Assembly (NCBI GenBank): GCA_028673005.1 | Contig: CM054118.1 | Span: 60,507,401-60,571,400, forward strand | Source: Tanypteryx hageni | Lineage: Eukaryota > Arthropoda > Insecta > Odonata > Petaluridae | Reading direction: 5' to 3' | DNA: 64,000 bases | Shown here: positions 11,662 through 23,691 of the stretch, in pieces | Position numbering within the stretch: the stretch's first letter is position 1 | Layout of the letters: each line of letters begins with the position of its first letter | Translations under genes and position numbers: made by a program | Notes under the pieces: generated by a model | The model's database searches: none | Told to the model about the DNA's origin: nothing | The model's input: only the letters and a program-made list of their open reading frames with translations

Positions 11662-12376
11662 ATTTATCACTAATAATATTGTTTTCAGTAGAAGGATCCA
11701 GTATAAGCTGTTGAGTACCTAACACTTGCATTTTCGACTTTCTCATTTTCGTCTATACTCCTAGATTCATTTTCTGAAAGAATTATTATATTTACTTAGT
11801 TCGAAAGTATTCTTTTCTTTCTCAAGTTCTTTCTCTTAAGAATTATCGCGAAAACACGTAATACACAACAGAACACTGTATGTGTGTGCAGCATAAAAAA
11901 TATGTCATTAAATATAGTTAGACTGTATCAATAAGTATTTATCATTAATTTGTTCTCCGGCTCTTAGTACGTTAGATTTTATACAAATTTTGAAAAAATG
12001 GCTCTTCTTGTCAAAAAGGTTGCCGACCCCTCTTCTAGGCAGACAGGGATAAGCTGCAATGTTGAAAATATATATATCCACTTGCCGGGCTGATATTCTA
12101 TTACTGAACTATCGTATCAAATCAATTTTCACTTTTCTGAACGCGGATGTTTCTTGGTTGGAGACGAGCTAGCCAAGCTAGTACCAACCCGCCCCAACAG
12201 ATATCCTAGAAGAGATATATGAAAAAACTCCTCCCCCGTATGTGTTCATCTTTGTTAACGTTACTACGCTCACTGTAAAATGCCGTTAACAGCTGTTTTT
12301 GAGATACTATAAAATAATATACTATAAAATAAATAAAAAATATTTGAAAAGAACACTAAAATAATAATACCAAAAC

Positions 12377-12512
12377 GAATTCTTAAATTAATATTTACTG
12401 CTTTAGTCTTAATAAAGAAATTATCTTTCATTTATTGACAAGTAATTTTCATTTATTTAAAGATAATTTCTTTACTAAGAACTAAAGCATAAAATACTAC
12501 TTTATGAATTCA
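12377..12512. repeat. Long imperfect palindrome
   Basis: Arms share TGCTTTAGT..TTA.TAAAGAAATTATCTTT and its complement, ending in AATTC-type sequence on both sides. It resembles a foldback element or MITE core. No target duplication was identified. Confidence 0.6.
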
Positions 12513-12539
12513 TACTTTAAATATGCATAGTATTCAGTT

Positions 12540-12594
12540 AATGGGCCGTTTAAATGGCAGGAACTCCCCAGACCCTCCCCTAGATACGCCCCTG
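12540..12594. mobile_element. Probable hAT terminus fragment
   Basis: AACTCCCCAGACCCTCCCC followed by TAGATACGCCCCTG resembles the GC-rich terminal repeat of zinc-finger-MYM-type hAT elements. No partner end was found. Confidence 0.3.
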
Positions 12595-13107
12595 CTTTTC
12601 CACCCAATATCGTGAATTAATGTAATTTCAAAGAGTCTCTCTCCGCCATTTTTTTCTGCGGAGTGTTTTATCGGCCGTGGATAGATAAGGTAGGCACAGA
12701 AAAATGTAGAGACTAAATTCGAATGTGAGAAAAACAGTTCGGAGTGAGTTCGAAAATAATTTATTTAGTCCTTCTTACGGTAAATAAAAACGTCATGGAA
12801 CATTCACACTTATCGCAGAAATGTAATCAATGGGATATCAGCCTTTCAAACACAGCACGTAAGTGGCGTGTACTGGAAGGGGCGGCAGAGTCGTTGGAAA
12901 TTATATTAAGGGAAGAGGTGCCACCCATTCTTAAAAAGAATCAAAGGACATATTTATCAATAAATGTTTCAAATTTTATTTGAATTGAGATTTATATTCC
13001 CATTCTACAGGGTGGCCCATACGTCTCAGAAGGTCATAAACAAACGCAAACACAACACAGCAATCTAAGTAAAATAAAAATATAAGTTTAGAAATATTGG
13101 GATAGCT

Positions 13108-14003
13108 GCATTTAAAAACAAAAGTATACTCCATAAATGGAATACACAGAGGCATCAAAGGCGTTCTTAATGGGAAATACGTATGAAACGGTATCGAAAG
13201 ATTAGGGGATTCTCGAATTTTTATCTCCGAAACTAAAGTATCGGGCACTATATTGGAGTAAATGTTGTTCTCTATACAAATAAATTTTTTAATCTATACC
13301 TCACAGATCATATAAGAGAATGGGAGAGAAATATATGGATTTTTAATTGTTGTTTGCTGAGAGAATAGTCTTCGCGATCGATGTAAACAAAATATGCGAT
13401 GTTTTGCTCGGAATATTCTTGAATTTTTATCTACAAAACCATAACTGGTAATTAGGTGTCCTCGCGGACTTTCTTGTAGTAAATGCTGTTTTCTATCCGA
13501 ATAATTTTTTTTAATCTATACCTTACAGATCATATAAGAGCTAGGGAGATCATCATCATCATAGGTAGTATGTCCGTAGACAGGTCCGTGATTATTCTTG
13601 GTTAAACCTGGTTCTCCATATACTTCTATTTTCCGCTGTCCTCTTTATATCTTGATAACTCTCTTTCCCGTTCAAATCGCCTATCAGCTGAAACCTTTTC
13701 CTACCTCTTTCCCTTTTCCCATCTAGGGAGATGGAAGTCTGATATTAGATTGTTGGTTGTCGGATGCCATTTAACGAGATACGAGTTTAAGTTGATTAAA
13801 CTAATTATGTAAAGTGGAAGTTCTAATTGAAGTATGCAGTTGAAAATCACAATTGGGCGATAAATTTTAATAAAGATCACTCATACCTAATTAAATTAAA
13901 ATCCGTCCGGCGGTTTAGGAGATGAAAGTTACGACGGACGAACGGATCAGATGTGCCCATAGGGCGTTTCGCTATTACAGCTTCGCTGGTAAATAAAGCC
14001 TAA
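13108..14003 (+). repeat. Helitron-like repeat, copy 3
   Basis: This + strand copy starts near the conserved TACTCCATAAATGGAAT motif (about 13126) and ends AAAGCCTAA at 14003, followed by T. It contains the LINE stub 13551-13722. Internal blocks (TCTATACCTCACAGATCATATA-like, GAATTTTTATCT) occur twice, so the family has internal tandem units. Confidence 0.55.
13551..13722 (-). mobile_element. LINE 3' stub with 10-bp target duplication
   Basis: These 172 bp repeat the 3' end of the LINE at 9.4 kb, starting with the same CAT repeat on the + strand. Both sides carry CTAGGGAGAT (13541-13550 and 13723-13732). It is a severely 5'-truncated insertion into a Helitron-like repeat. Confidence 0.9.
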
Positions 14004-15955
14004 TAGTCAATAAACATTTATAAACTTAATTTTAAAATTTTACTTTGAGTTTTTTCGCAGTTTTACTTCAATATAACCAAGGAAATTAACTAGCATTTAA
14101 ATAAAACAATCAGCGCGATAAATAATATCATATGCGATCGACCTCAAATTGTCCACTTAAAAGGTCGCTTCAATGAAGAATCGAGCCGGAACTTTGTCCA
14201 TCCCTCCACCCTTTCACTCTCTCTCATTATTTCCTTTATCCCGAAGCTGAAATCGATTTCCATTGAAACAACAAACAAAGCAATTACCGAACTCAACTGC
14301 GAGACACGAACAACGCCGAGCTTGATTTTCCGCGATGAGCACACACCGAGAACTTTACTTTTACCCTCAAAACATAGTGAGGACGATATATGTATTTAGA
14401 GTGTCCTCTGTCACTCTCTCCGACGCAATAAAAGGTGTCGTATCAACAGTTACGCGTCCGACCCCCCTTCTTCTATCTTTTGTTCCTCGTTCTCTCTTCT
14501 ATTCGATCGATGCGCACTTTCGCCCGCGGATTACACGGGCGAGGACTGATTTCTCATGGACGACGATAAAGGGAGTTTCCCGGTGGACCGTCGTCCAAAT
14601 GGGCCGTACATGTTAGTAACAGCTCCCTACAAATTCGTATCGCCGCCTATTTTTAGCGGGGTGCCGGTGGTTTAGTAATTAAATTGTGATAAGATTGACA
14701 AATATGAGCGTTACAAAGCCAAAATTTTGAATTCTCTGATCGGTTTTGAAACAATAGTAACCGCCCAAATTTTTCACAGATTTTTGAGCACACATCTCGA
14801 TTATCACTGTATTTACAGTCGAACAACCTGAATATTATAAAAGCGGATCAAATGATTAAAAGTACATCTAGAGAACTGTCTGAAATATCGAGAACAAGTA
14901 TATATGGCCGCTACAAAAATTGTAGCATCAGTAAATCAGGAGATAGAAACCAGTAATGTAGATATAATCGTTGAAACAGACTAGAAGGAAAAACGGATTA
15001 GAATCAAGAAAACTGGTTCCAATGAAACGCTACGAAACGCAAAACAATGTTGTCGTATAAATGCCTATAATTTTACAGTTTAAGTACGAAGTATTAAAAA
15101 ACCGTAATCAGTATGAAGAATCTTTTTGATTGGATTTTAAAATTTTGGTAAACATTTGGAACACTCTCCCTGAGAATGCCTAAGAAAAAACAAATGAGTT
15201 TTTAAAACAATTCAGCAAGGACATCACTAAGGAAAAATTTTATGCAGAAATGACGGAATTTGCTAGAAAATGACCGAATTCAGTGTACCTCTGAACGAAT
15301 GTGTCGTTATTGTGAATTTGTGAAGACAATGGCGACAAAACTTCTCTGCAAAACTGTAACTCTTGCAAAAACTGCATAGCATGTTGTTACAATGTTTTGA
15401 TTTATTTGAATCTACACACTCTAAAACATAAGAACGTCTTTCTAGCGTACAAGTACGTTTTAATATGGTATTTGACCTAGGTAACCTGGGAGAGATCATT
15501 TTCGTAGCTGAAATATATTCATCATAGATTACGAAATTGTCACACACTCGCATCTCAAATCGCTTATGTTAATGCCGTGCGAGAAATGCGTACTCCGTAA
15601 TATAAACAACGAGGACGACATTAACGAATTTACATCAAAAAGCAAACTAGAAATATTCTTAATGTAAAAACACCTTGACAGAGGTCTGTTCTAAACAAAT
15701 TCCCCGGACCTATTAGGTCCGCCCCTTTATGTAAGCAATTCTCTCTATAAAATCAAGGACAATATTATCCCAATTGAAAAGATTTAATCTTCCAGGATTG
15801 TTTGGATGCAAAGCCAACTAAAATGTAGTGAATACTAAGACTCCTAAAATAATTAAAACTAAATATATTTACTAAATATGTAAAGAAAATATGAAGTTGA
15901 ATGAAGGACATCAATCGCAATATAAATCTTCAAAACGTGTGTATGATGTAAAGTC
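14004..15955. other. Anonymous DNA with a short SINE-head-like piece
   Basis: Only at 14658-14684 is something recognisable: GGTGCCGGTGGTTTAGTAATT, which resembles the head of the SINE seen at 34.2-34.5 kb. A CpG-richer patch around 14440-14600 has a 93-codon frame without known motifs. The rest shows nothing I recognise. Confidence 0.4.
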
Positions 15956-15959
15956 TTAT

Positions 15960-16290
15960 GCTCGCCAAATATCGCGTTAGAAAGCGAAAGAGAGAAAAGA
16001 AGAAAAGGAAGGGGACAGGAGAGAATAGCCGATAAGGGTAGATCCGACGAAGCATCACCGCCATGAATTTTAAGTAGGGATTGCTGATCGTGAGACCTGA
16101 GGATAACGATTTCTTTGACGTGGATTTGGCAAAGAGAGTAAGCTATAGAGTAGAATAGATATTAGGAAAATGGAAGAAGGGAAGGAGAGGGTAGAATAAT
16201 GTGAGATTACGGAGGTTGCGACGAAGAGGTGGAGGAAATGGTGGAGTGGAGTGGAGTGAAATGATGGACAAAAGTAGAAATGGAAACAGC
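15960..16290. repeat. Purine-rich tract
   Basis: GAAAGAGAG/GGAGG-type low-complexity sequence. From 16300 to 17270 nothing further is recognised. Confidence 0.6.
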
Positions 16291-17279
16291 CAATGACCAA
16301 TGAAGGTGAGTGATTCCATGAAAAGTCAAAGAGAGGTCGGTAATGTGTTTAATGCTAATAAAACGGAATAGATCCTTCACTTTTTTTACCTGATTATCTA
16401 AAGTTCATTTACGACCACATTTTTCTTCTCAAACCCGAAGGGATTTTATAATAAATCAAGAAAAATATCTCAAATTTTCTCTCCCATCCTATAGATATTT
16501 TAATCCATTCTGTTATGATAAGCATTAGACGGAAATTCAAAATAATAGCATTGAATTCGGTTCACTGTGTACGGGTACAGACCTCGATATCCAACTCTAG
16601 CAGCGAATGCCCTTCGCTTTTCCTTATTCGAACATCAATTTCAGAATCATCTAGTTACCCTCAAACAAACAATTCCTCATGCGCAATCCGTGCACGATGC
16701 TGGTCTCTATTTTGGTTACCACAAACAATAAACAGAATTGATGGAAATTTTAATAAAAGTATTAATGGGTAAATAATTTCTTTTCCGAGAAAATAAAAAA
16801 GAACAAACCCTGACATCTCATAAAAAATTGATATTCTCTAAGTTTTTCGGGAAATATTTCAAGACAAATTCCTGGATCAAATTTTTAAGAGCTATAAAAA
16901 ATTTAGCCTAGGATTAAAACTGAATCACAAGTGTGCAAACATGTGCCCATACGTTATTCTAAAATATAATTTCTAGTTATATTTTCAGCGATTTCGTTGC
17001 AATGAGCGGTTCACTGAAGGTTCATTGAAGATGGGCAATTTTCGACGGAAGGTAAATAATCTAATATGACTGATATAGCCAACTATAGGAAAAGGTATTT
17101 TTCTTCCATAAATTACTATCCCTCTCGAACCACAGAAACTGAAACTGAAAGAATGAACAGACTTATTAATAACTCCACGCGCTTACAAAGAGCAATAAGA
17201 GGGAGTTAAGAGGTAATAGGAGAGAGACGTAAGGGTTTTGAGATGAGAGTCCTCAGGGACCACTTTTCCTATCTCTGAG

Positions 17280-18640
17280 ACACTGGAAAAAGACGTTTAT
17301 GAAACGAAAAGGGGGAAGTTGGGAGCGGAAGGAAAAATTTGTGGTTAGCGGAGAGGGAAGGATTGGGCAAGGGTACTCCCTTTGAAAGAGGGAATTGTAG
17401 TCAAGTGGTAAGAGCCATAGGGTAAAGGGAAAGAGAAAAAGGAAAGGCCGGAATGGAGGGAAGAGTGGGAAGAAAGAGCGAGAGAGAACAGATGAGAGAG
17501 GGAGGAGAGAAGAGAGAGGGAGGAGAGAAGAGAGAGAGAGGAGAGAAGATAGAGGGAGGAGAGAAGAGAAAGGGAGGGCAGAAGAGAGAGAAAGGGGAGA
17601 AGAGAGAGGGAGGAGAGAGGGAGATGAGAAGAGAGAGGGAGGAGAGAAGAGATAGATAGATAGATATAAGTCTTTATTAGGGCGAGATTGAGACTAAACA
17701 GTCTCCTATTCCATCTAACCCAAGAGAGAGGGAGGAGAGAAGAGAGAGGGAGGAGAGACAAAGGAGAGAAGAGAGAGGGAGGAGAGAAGAGAGAGAAAGG
17801 AGAGAAGAGAGGGAGGAGAGAAGAGAGAGGGAGGAGAGAAGAGAGAGGGAGGAGAGAGGGAAGAAAGAGAATTGAGAAAGAGGAAAGATGAGAAGAATGA
17901 AAAAGGGCGGAGAGGAGGGGGAGGAGAGCATGTTGAAGAAAGGAGAATGGGAGAGAGAAGGGTAACAGAAGAGGAGGATAAGCGATGAGGGAGAAAGGAA
18001 GAGGAGAGCGGGGAAGAGGATGGAAGAAAGGGACGGGAAGCAGGACTAAGTAAGAATAAGGAGGAAGAGTAAAAGGGAGGAGAAATAAGTGTTTGCTATG
18101 AGTAGCAACGGATTATAAAGGGAGTGGTGTGAACGCGCGTGTGTGGATAGGATAAGTGGTAAAGTGGAAGGAGATAAAGGAGGATGATTGGGAGAGAACT
18201 AGTGGGATAGAGGCTATGTCGGGGTTTAGCGGAGCATATTGGAGAAGGAAAGGATATCGGGTGAAAGGAAGACTGAAAGGGTAAAGTGGTGTGGGGAAAG
18301 GATGGGTTGGAAAGCGAAGGATTTAGAAGCATGGAATGATGGAGGAAGTACGAAAAGGAAAGAATGTTTGGAGGACGATGGTGCGGTCGGTGGGGAGAGT
18401 GAGGAGTATTGAAGGAGGTCGAGTATGGGTGGAGAGGTTTTGTGGGAGAGTTTAAGTTTGAGGGAAGAAGATGAAGGAGGGAAGGAAGGAAGGGCGGTGG
18501 CTCATTTAAAATTCAAAAGAAGAGTGAAAGAGGTGAGCGATGTGGGATGGTATGATGAAGATAGAGAGAGAGAGAGAGAGAGAATAAGTAGGAAAATAAA
18601 TGTTGAGCACTTCGTGTTTCGGAAGTGAAAGTAGAAAATG
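17280..18640. repeat. GA-rich minisatellite-like block
   Basis: Dense AGAGAGGGAGGAGAGA repeats (clearest at 17460-17860), then purine-biased sequence and a (GA)n run near 18560-18582. It is split at 17651-17722 by a LINE stub. All frames over it are composition artefacts. Confidence 0.85.
17651..17722 (-). mobile_element. LINE 3' stub with (AGAT) tail, inside the GA array
   Basis: GATAGATAGATAGATATAAG then TCTTTATTAGGGCGA and AACAGTCTCCT match the 26266 copy. GA repeat continues on both sides, so the stub inserted into the array. Confidence 0.8.
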
Positions 18641-18710
18641 GATCGTTTTCTTATAATCGATGTCGCTATGAAAACAAATATACTTCGATGAAACCATCTC
18701 TGCCATAGGA

Positions 18711-19025
18711 CTGGCGGTGGCGGAGTAGTTTGAGCGCTGCCCTTCCACGCAGCGGTCCCAGGTTTGAATCCGGCGGAGATCGGATTTTTCAACCTGGGAA
18801 ATCCCGTCCCCTACTTGTGTGATTTGAGGTGAACGCGCAAGTCAAAGCTCAGTCCTTCGGAAGGGACGATATGCAGTTGGCCCCCTTGGTGCTCTTCGTT
18901 AAGATTAAGCTAATGCCGGCACCGGGTTTCCCTCCCTCATTGTGTATGCGTTCGGCGTGAAAGGAATAATGCTATAATAATCAAAGAGGTTGATTAGCCA
19001 GAAATTCCAAACAAACAAACAAACA
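18711..19025 (+). mobile_element. tRNA-derived SINE, copy 1
   Basis: The head has an internal RNA polymerase III promoter: box A-like TGGCGGAGTAGTTTGAGC (18718-18735) and box B-like GGTTTGAATCC (18761-18771). The body carries TCCTTCGGAAGGGACG, TTGGTGCTCTTCGTTAA and GCCGGCACCGGGTTTCCC, and it ends in a (CAAA)n tail. The minus copy at 34.2 kb shares body and tail. Confidence 0.8.
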
Positions 19026-21365
19026 AATTCTCGATCTTTTCCTTCGTACGCCGCGCTACTCACTACAAGCAGCGGCCGATCCTCGAAACACGCTAAACAT
19101 ACACTTGATACTCTTTCTTTTGAAGAAGGGATTCTCATTAATGATAAAACAAGATAAAATACTTGACTAAATGGATTCGCTTATCCTCTGCGAATAGCAT
19201 AAAAAATGTTGCATAAATAGAACTTCTCCCGGATTCATTCGCTCCTAGTTTTGATTTCTGCATCAGGATTTTTTCCTTTTCGAATAAAATATTAATCATT
19301 AAATAAGTCTTGTTACGAAGAAGGAAACGGTTTGGTCCAAAGAGTTAATAAAATGGCCTTTGTATGTCTCTTTAAGTCTCTTATTTTTATCGAAGCAAGA
19401 GATTAATATTACAGATTAATACTCTCAAAGAAACATCGTCTAACATTGATAGGAGACACGCATTATATAGGATTGAGTATTTTCGGGCTCGCAATGTAAC
19501 CTTTCCGGCGATAGAGAATGGTTAATACTTGCCACATAGTTCATTTCTGTCTGTATAATATTTGCCACATTAATAGCAGAAGCATTTTAATGTTCGCAAA
19601 TATTAGCATAATCGTATAAATAATCGAATTAATTGTGATCATTTACTTATGTTAGGAAGCGGGCTCTCAAAATAACGCGCCCAAACGAAATAATATTCTT
19701 ACAACCTTGAACAAAATTTAAATACACTGTTATTTACTTAATTATAGGGACTGATGAATCCTCTTCCGCGGTGGTGGTACCAGAATTGGCACTTAAACGT
19801 TCACAAGAATTTTTCCGATGCACCGTCACCGCGCATCGTCAGCTACCACGAATTAAGAAGAAAAGCCGTTCTGATTTACTTAATTATCACTTAAATGCAG
19901 AACCACCATCATAATTTCTCTGATCCGTACAATTAAGAATGAAATAGCTTTACCATTTTTCACGGTCGTAGAGAACGAAATCCGCGTATTTAAAAGAGCC
20001 CTGACTTTTCCTCTGTCAGACGAACCTCAGTCACTTCTGAACCCTCGTCTCCCTCTTCTCTTTAGCTGAAAAATACGATTCAATAAGTGTAGGGGCAATA
20101 TCAGGGAGGGAAAATACGTGGCACGCGTAAGCTTGTATTTTTTGTGTAAAATATAAAGTTTGATAGAGAAGAAATAAACTTGGGGCACGCGAGAAAAATA
20201 TTCTGATGATTAACATCACTTTTTTGGAACCCGACACAAAAATCATTTGCCATCCCTGGACTAGATACACCTCAGAAGAATGGGATAGGTCTTTAAGAGG
20301 GAGTCAGAGAGGGGGGGGGCAACCTTATAGAGAAGACTATTCTCAGCAAATGGTTGTTAAATGAGAGAGAGGTAATCTGACTCGGACAGCAAAAATTGTT
20401 AGATAGGGAGAGGATGAGAGGGAGGGAGAGACAGGACGAGGCTTTGAGAAGAGAGGTTTGGAACCAACGATACTTTGAGTGTACTGTATGCAAATAGATA
20501 CTGGAATTGGAAGGAGAAATATATTGCATCCCAGAGGATAGAGACTGGAGATTCTAAACTTGGGCGCCCCTTATTAAAAGATAATAAAATGGTCGAGGAA
20601 GATATTGAGTGCAATACAAGAAAAATAAGTAGAAAGAGTAGTTACGTACAATATCAATGTGGATAACTTCTCAGTGAAATAGAGTAAAAGAGTGTAAGAG
20701 ACATGAAAAGAAAATTGTGAAAATAAATGGCAGAGAAAGATATGAAAGAGGAGGAAAAAGATAAAGAAAGTGGAGAAATGGAGTTACAAACAACCAGCAG
20801 AGAAGTAACCGGAGATGTGTTTTTTTAAGTGTACATACGCACATACAAAGCTGCTGACGCGACGCTCACTTTGGTCTGTTTCCTATTCTAAAAAGTCGCG
20901 CATTTGCATCTTGCACCTTTCCGGTTTCCCAAATAGTTTCTGAGGGGTAGCCTACACCATTATAGCTCTCGTGAAGAAGGAAAAGCACATTTGAGTTTAT
21001 AGGTGCGACTATATCAATGACTGTTCCGGATATCCAACTTTCTACCGTGTGACTAGCAGGAAACGCACTAGGACGTCAGGATAGAACGTTTACTGATAAA
21101 AGAGAGAACGTGAATAGCAAGGAAAAACTAGGTAAATACATAAACTTCATTCTTTCAGCTATAAAACTGTTTATGTTTAGATTTCGTATCTAATTTTTAA
21201 CTAACTTGAAAATTCAATCCAGCAAAACCCAGAAATGAAGCATGCTTTTTTTAGCGAGTAGCAATGAAACAATGGGGTAAGAAACATTTTTTAATGAATA
21301 TTTTTTACTGGTTTTGCTACTATATTATCCACTTCCTGTATATGTAAGGAGCAGTCACTTATGAT
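19026..21365. other. Anonymous DNA with minor purine patches
   Basis: Purine-rich stretches lie at about 20290-20450 and 20670-20800. Elsewhere only short frames without motifs were seen. Confidence 0.4.
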
Positions 21366-21525
21366 AAAAGACAGCCCAAAGTCAACGCTCCGTCCTTAGG
21401 AAGGGAAATTATGCCGTTGGCCCCCTTGGTGCTCTTCGTTAATAGTAGACTATTGCCGGCATCGGGTTTCCCTTCTCCCTTGTAAGTGTGTTCGGTGTTG
21501 AAGGAGATATGGCTATAATAATCCA
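21366..21525 (+). mobile_element. SINE body fragment, copy 2
   Basis: It contains CCGTCCTTAGGAAGGG, TTGGTGCTCTTCGTTAAT, GCCGGCATCGGGTTTCCC and CTATAATAATC, matching the 18.7-kb copy. The tRNA-like head is missing. Confidence 0.75.
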
Positions 21526-21559
21526 ACATCCAAAAATACGATACACACAAAACCTTCCA

Positions 21560-21890
21560 AAAGAAAGGGCAGATACAAGATAGGGTGAGAGAGAGGTTTA
21601 GTTAGACGAGCGGAGAGAAAGATTGAGATAGAGGAAAAAGTGAATGAAAAAGACCGTATTATAGAGATAGAGAGGAAGATAAGAAGTGAGAGAGAGAGGG
21701 AAGGAAAGAGAGGATGGATAGAGGGAGCGGATGAGGTTTTATGCAGCGAAACATGAAAAGATAGAGAGAGAGGGGGACGGAGATAGGGAGAAGGAGGAAG
21801 AGGGAGGGAAGGAGAGAGATAGAGAGATGGTAATACGGAAAAATACGTAGGTATTAAAAAAGAGAGGGAGCGATTGAGATAAAGGTGGAT
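21560..21890. repeat. Purine-rich GA tract
   Basis: GAGAGAGAGGGAA-type low-complexity sequence beside the Penelope-like element. The Ser/Leu-rich minus-strand frame here is an artefact. Confidence 0.75.
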
Positions 21891-21957
21891 ATCACTCTTT
21901 AAAGTAAATAAAGTAAAACTCCTATAGCAAAAAAAAAGGATTAACAAACCCAATGCA

Positions 21958-21984
21958 TTTCGTCCACGATGTGGGCATCTTCAG
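21958..21984 (-). ncRNA. Hammerhead-ribozyme-like core in PLE terminus
   Basis: On the minus strand CTGAAGA (21984-21978) is followed by a hairpin, TGCCCAC-ATC-GTGGAC (stem II, one mismatch), and then CGAAA (GAAA at 21961-21958). These are the two conserved catalytic strands of the hammerhead. PLE terminal repeats are known to carry such ribozymes. A possible stem III, CCAAT pairing with ATTGG, lies outside, but it requires a bulge, so activity is uncertain. Confidence 0.6.
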
Positions 21985-22150
21985 GGGTGACCTGATCTTG
22001 ACAGTGACAATTGGTCAACTGTGAGGATAACGGGAGGTTTCAAATTGAAGAAAAAACGAAAAACAGCTGAAATACGAAACAAGTTTTTGACGTGTTTATT
22101 TTAGTCCGTCAGATTGTACAAGGTCTTATTGCAGTCAGTATTACTATTCA

Positions 22151-22513
22151 TTAAAGTTTCGCGGTTTTGTAAATGTGTAAGTTTTCTAAGGAGTTAAGTG
22201 AATTATTGGAAGAGATTAGTAATTTTATATCATTTAAGTTTATACTATGTCCCGTTTCGAAGATGTGATTAGCTACACTGGATTTATCAAACCGGTTGTA
22301 TTTGTAGTATGCTAAATGCTCCTTAAACCGTGTGACTAATTTCCTTTTGGTTTGACCTATATATTGTTTATCACAATGTGAACATTGTATCTGGTAAATC
22401 CCCGATTTGTCTAAATTTTCAATTTTATCTTTTGTACTCCCTAATAAATTTTTAAAATGTTGTGGATTGATGTATGTTATAGAGTATTTCTTCTGTTTGA
22501 AAATCTTGTCCAA
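22151..22513 (-). pseudogene. PLE GIY-YIG endonuclease domain
   Basis: The frame contains SGIYQIQCSHCDKQYIGQTKR, then LVTRFKEH and later ANHIFETGHSIN. These are the GIY, YIG, arginine and histidine positions of the GIY-YIG nuclease fused to Penelope reverse transcriptases, where it cuts target DNA. It is separated from the RT piece by a short broken stretch. The domain itself looks nearly complete. Confidence 0.85.
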
Positions 22514-22545
22514 GCCTCTATTGAGTGGTGGGAAATAAGGCAGTT

Positions 22546-23079
22546 TTATATATATTTGGTCTTGTTCCTATTTTCAGTTGTGAAAGTAGTGGAATTTATC
22601 AAAGTTTTCTGAGACTGTCTTTTCACTAATTTATTAATTAAATTACTGTTGAAACCCAGTTTTGTGGCTATATCTTTTATATATTTTTGTTCTTTTTCAT
22701 GTCTAAATTTGTTTAGAGATACATTGCAGAGTCTATGTGCAAGGTGGTGGAAGACAGCTGTTTTTTGGCTAGTGGGGTGAAAGGAATTTTTGGGAATAAT
22801 AATATATATAATAATTTCATCAGGGATATTTTGTTTTTGTACCAAACTTTTTAGTATTTGAGATGTTTCTTCAATTGGCACACTAGGGAAAAGGCTCCAG
22901 ACAACAAAAGAGATTATTATATCCGATTCTTTTAATGTTGAATTTTTCAATTGATTAATTAATTCAAAGGAGTTTTTTATGGAATATTTGTCCGGAAATG
23001 AGATTTTTTGAAATTCACTATTTAACCATTTAGCTAAGTTGTAAGTGGGACTATTTATCCCTGAGGCTATGGGTCTCAT
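22546..23079 (-). pseudogene. PLE reverse transcriptase fragment, catalytically dead
   Basis: It begins MRPIASGINSPTYNLAKWL, the RPIxSxxxSPTY segment of PLE reverse transcriptases. The motif A block reads IISFVVWSLFPSVPIEET where active elements have SFDVVSLF, so the catalytic aspartate is valine. It then runs through FHPTSQKTAVFHHLAHRLCN without a YADD/FxDD block, so motif C is deleted. These are two independent inactivating lesions. Confidence 0.82.
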
Positions 23080-23231
23080 CGGATTGTCTTTTTTGTGTAT
23101 TTAGGGGAGACAGTACAATTTGGGAATGGTTGGGATCGAGATATTTAGCTTGAAGCCGAGTTTCTTGTCGATAATATTGTTACATCCTTTAATAATTTCA
23201 TTGGTTTTCTGTATCATGGAGTTTATTTAGT

Positions 23232-23546
23232 TTAATTTAAAGGACCATTGTTTAGCATTAATTGGACCATATCAAAGTATTGTGATTTGTCCATGATTAC
23301 CATTTTGTTGCCTTTGTCGGCTTTAATATAGAAACAGTCTTTCTCTTTAAGTTGTTTGATTATCTTTGAGTATTGTTTAGGATAACTCTTAGTTAACTTG
23401 TTAATATTGTCTTTTAACTGTATGGAGCAAGCTTGTCGGATGTAATTCTTGGAGTTTTCATCGAAAAACTCAATGCATCTTTCGATGTCAGTAACTATTT
23501 CATCTAAGGGTGGCTTTATAGGGGGGAAAGCAAACTTCAAGCCCAA
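23232..23546 (-). pseudogene. PLE pre-RT linker fragment
   Basis: A frame of 104 codons with FAFPPIKPPLDEIVTDIE and YIKADKGNKMVIMDKSQYF. 'ADKGNxxVIxDxxxY' is the characteristic segment just before the RT core of Penelope-like proteins. A stop ends it before the RT fragment. Confidence 0.75.
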
Positions 23547-23691
23547 ATCTAAGAGTGATAATTCTTCATTGGAGAAGAATTTGTTGAATAAATTTTCTGT
23601 GAATTCCGACTTATGTGGGATATTGTTAGGTTTGTTTATTATGTTATGTGTTTCAACATAACATTTTTTGATCCGAGTATGGAATTTTTTA

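Larger units (their letters stand above)
8266..12032 (+). mobile_element. Decayed hAT transposon (GTF2IRD2/ZBED-like), interrupted by a LINE
   Basis: The left end CAGGGGTCAGCAACCC and the right end GGTTGCCGACCCCTC form hAT-type terminal inverted repeats. They are flanked by TCCTAGGC (8258-8265) and TTCTAGGC (12033-12040), an 8-bp duplication with one mismatch. Two pieces of a transposase on the + strand remain inside (8972-9107 and about 11200-11661). The middle of the transposase is missing, and a LINE occupies about 9409-11190. The element is dead. Confidence 0.87.

Noticed and set aside
18761..18771. Box B sequence suggesting a tRNA gene
   Set aside because: There is no cloverleaf, and the downstream body and CAAA tail recur elsewhere; it is a SINE.
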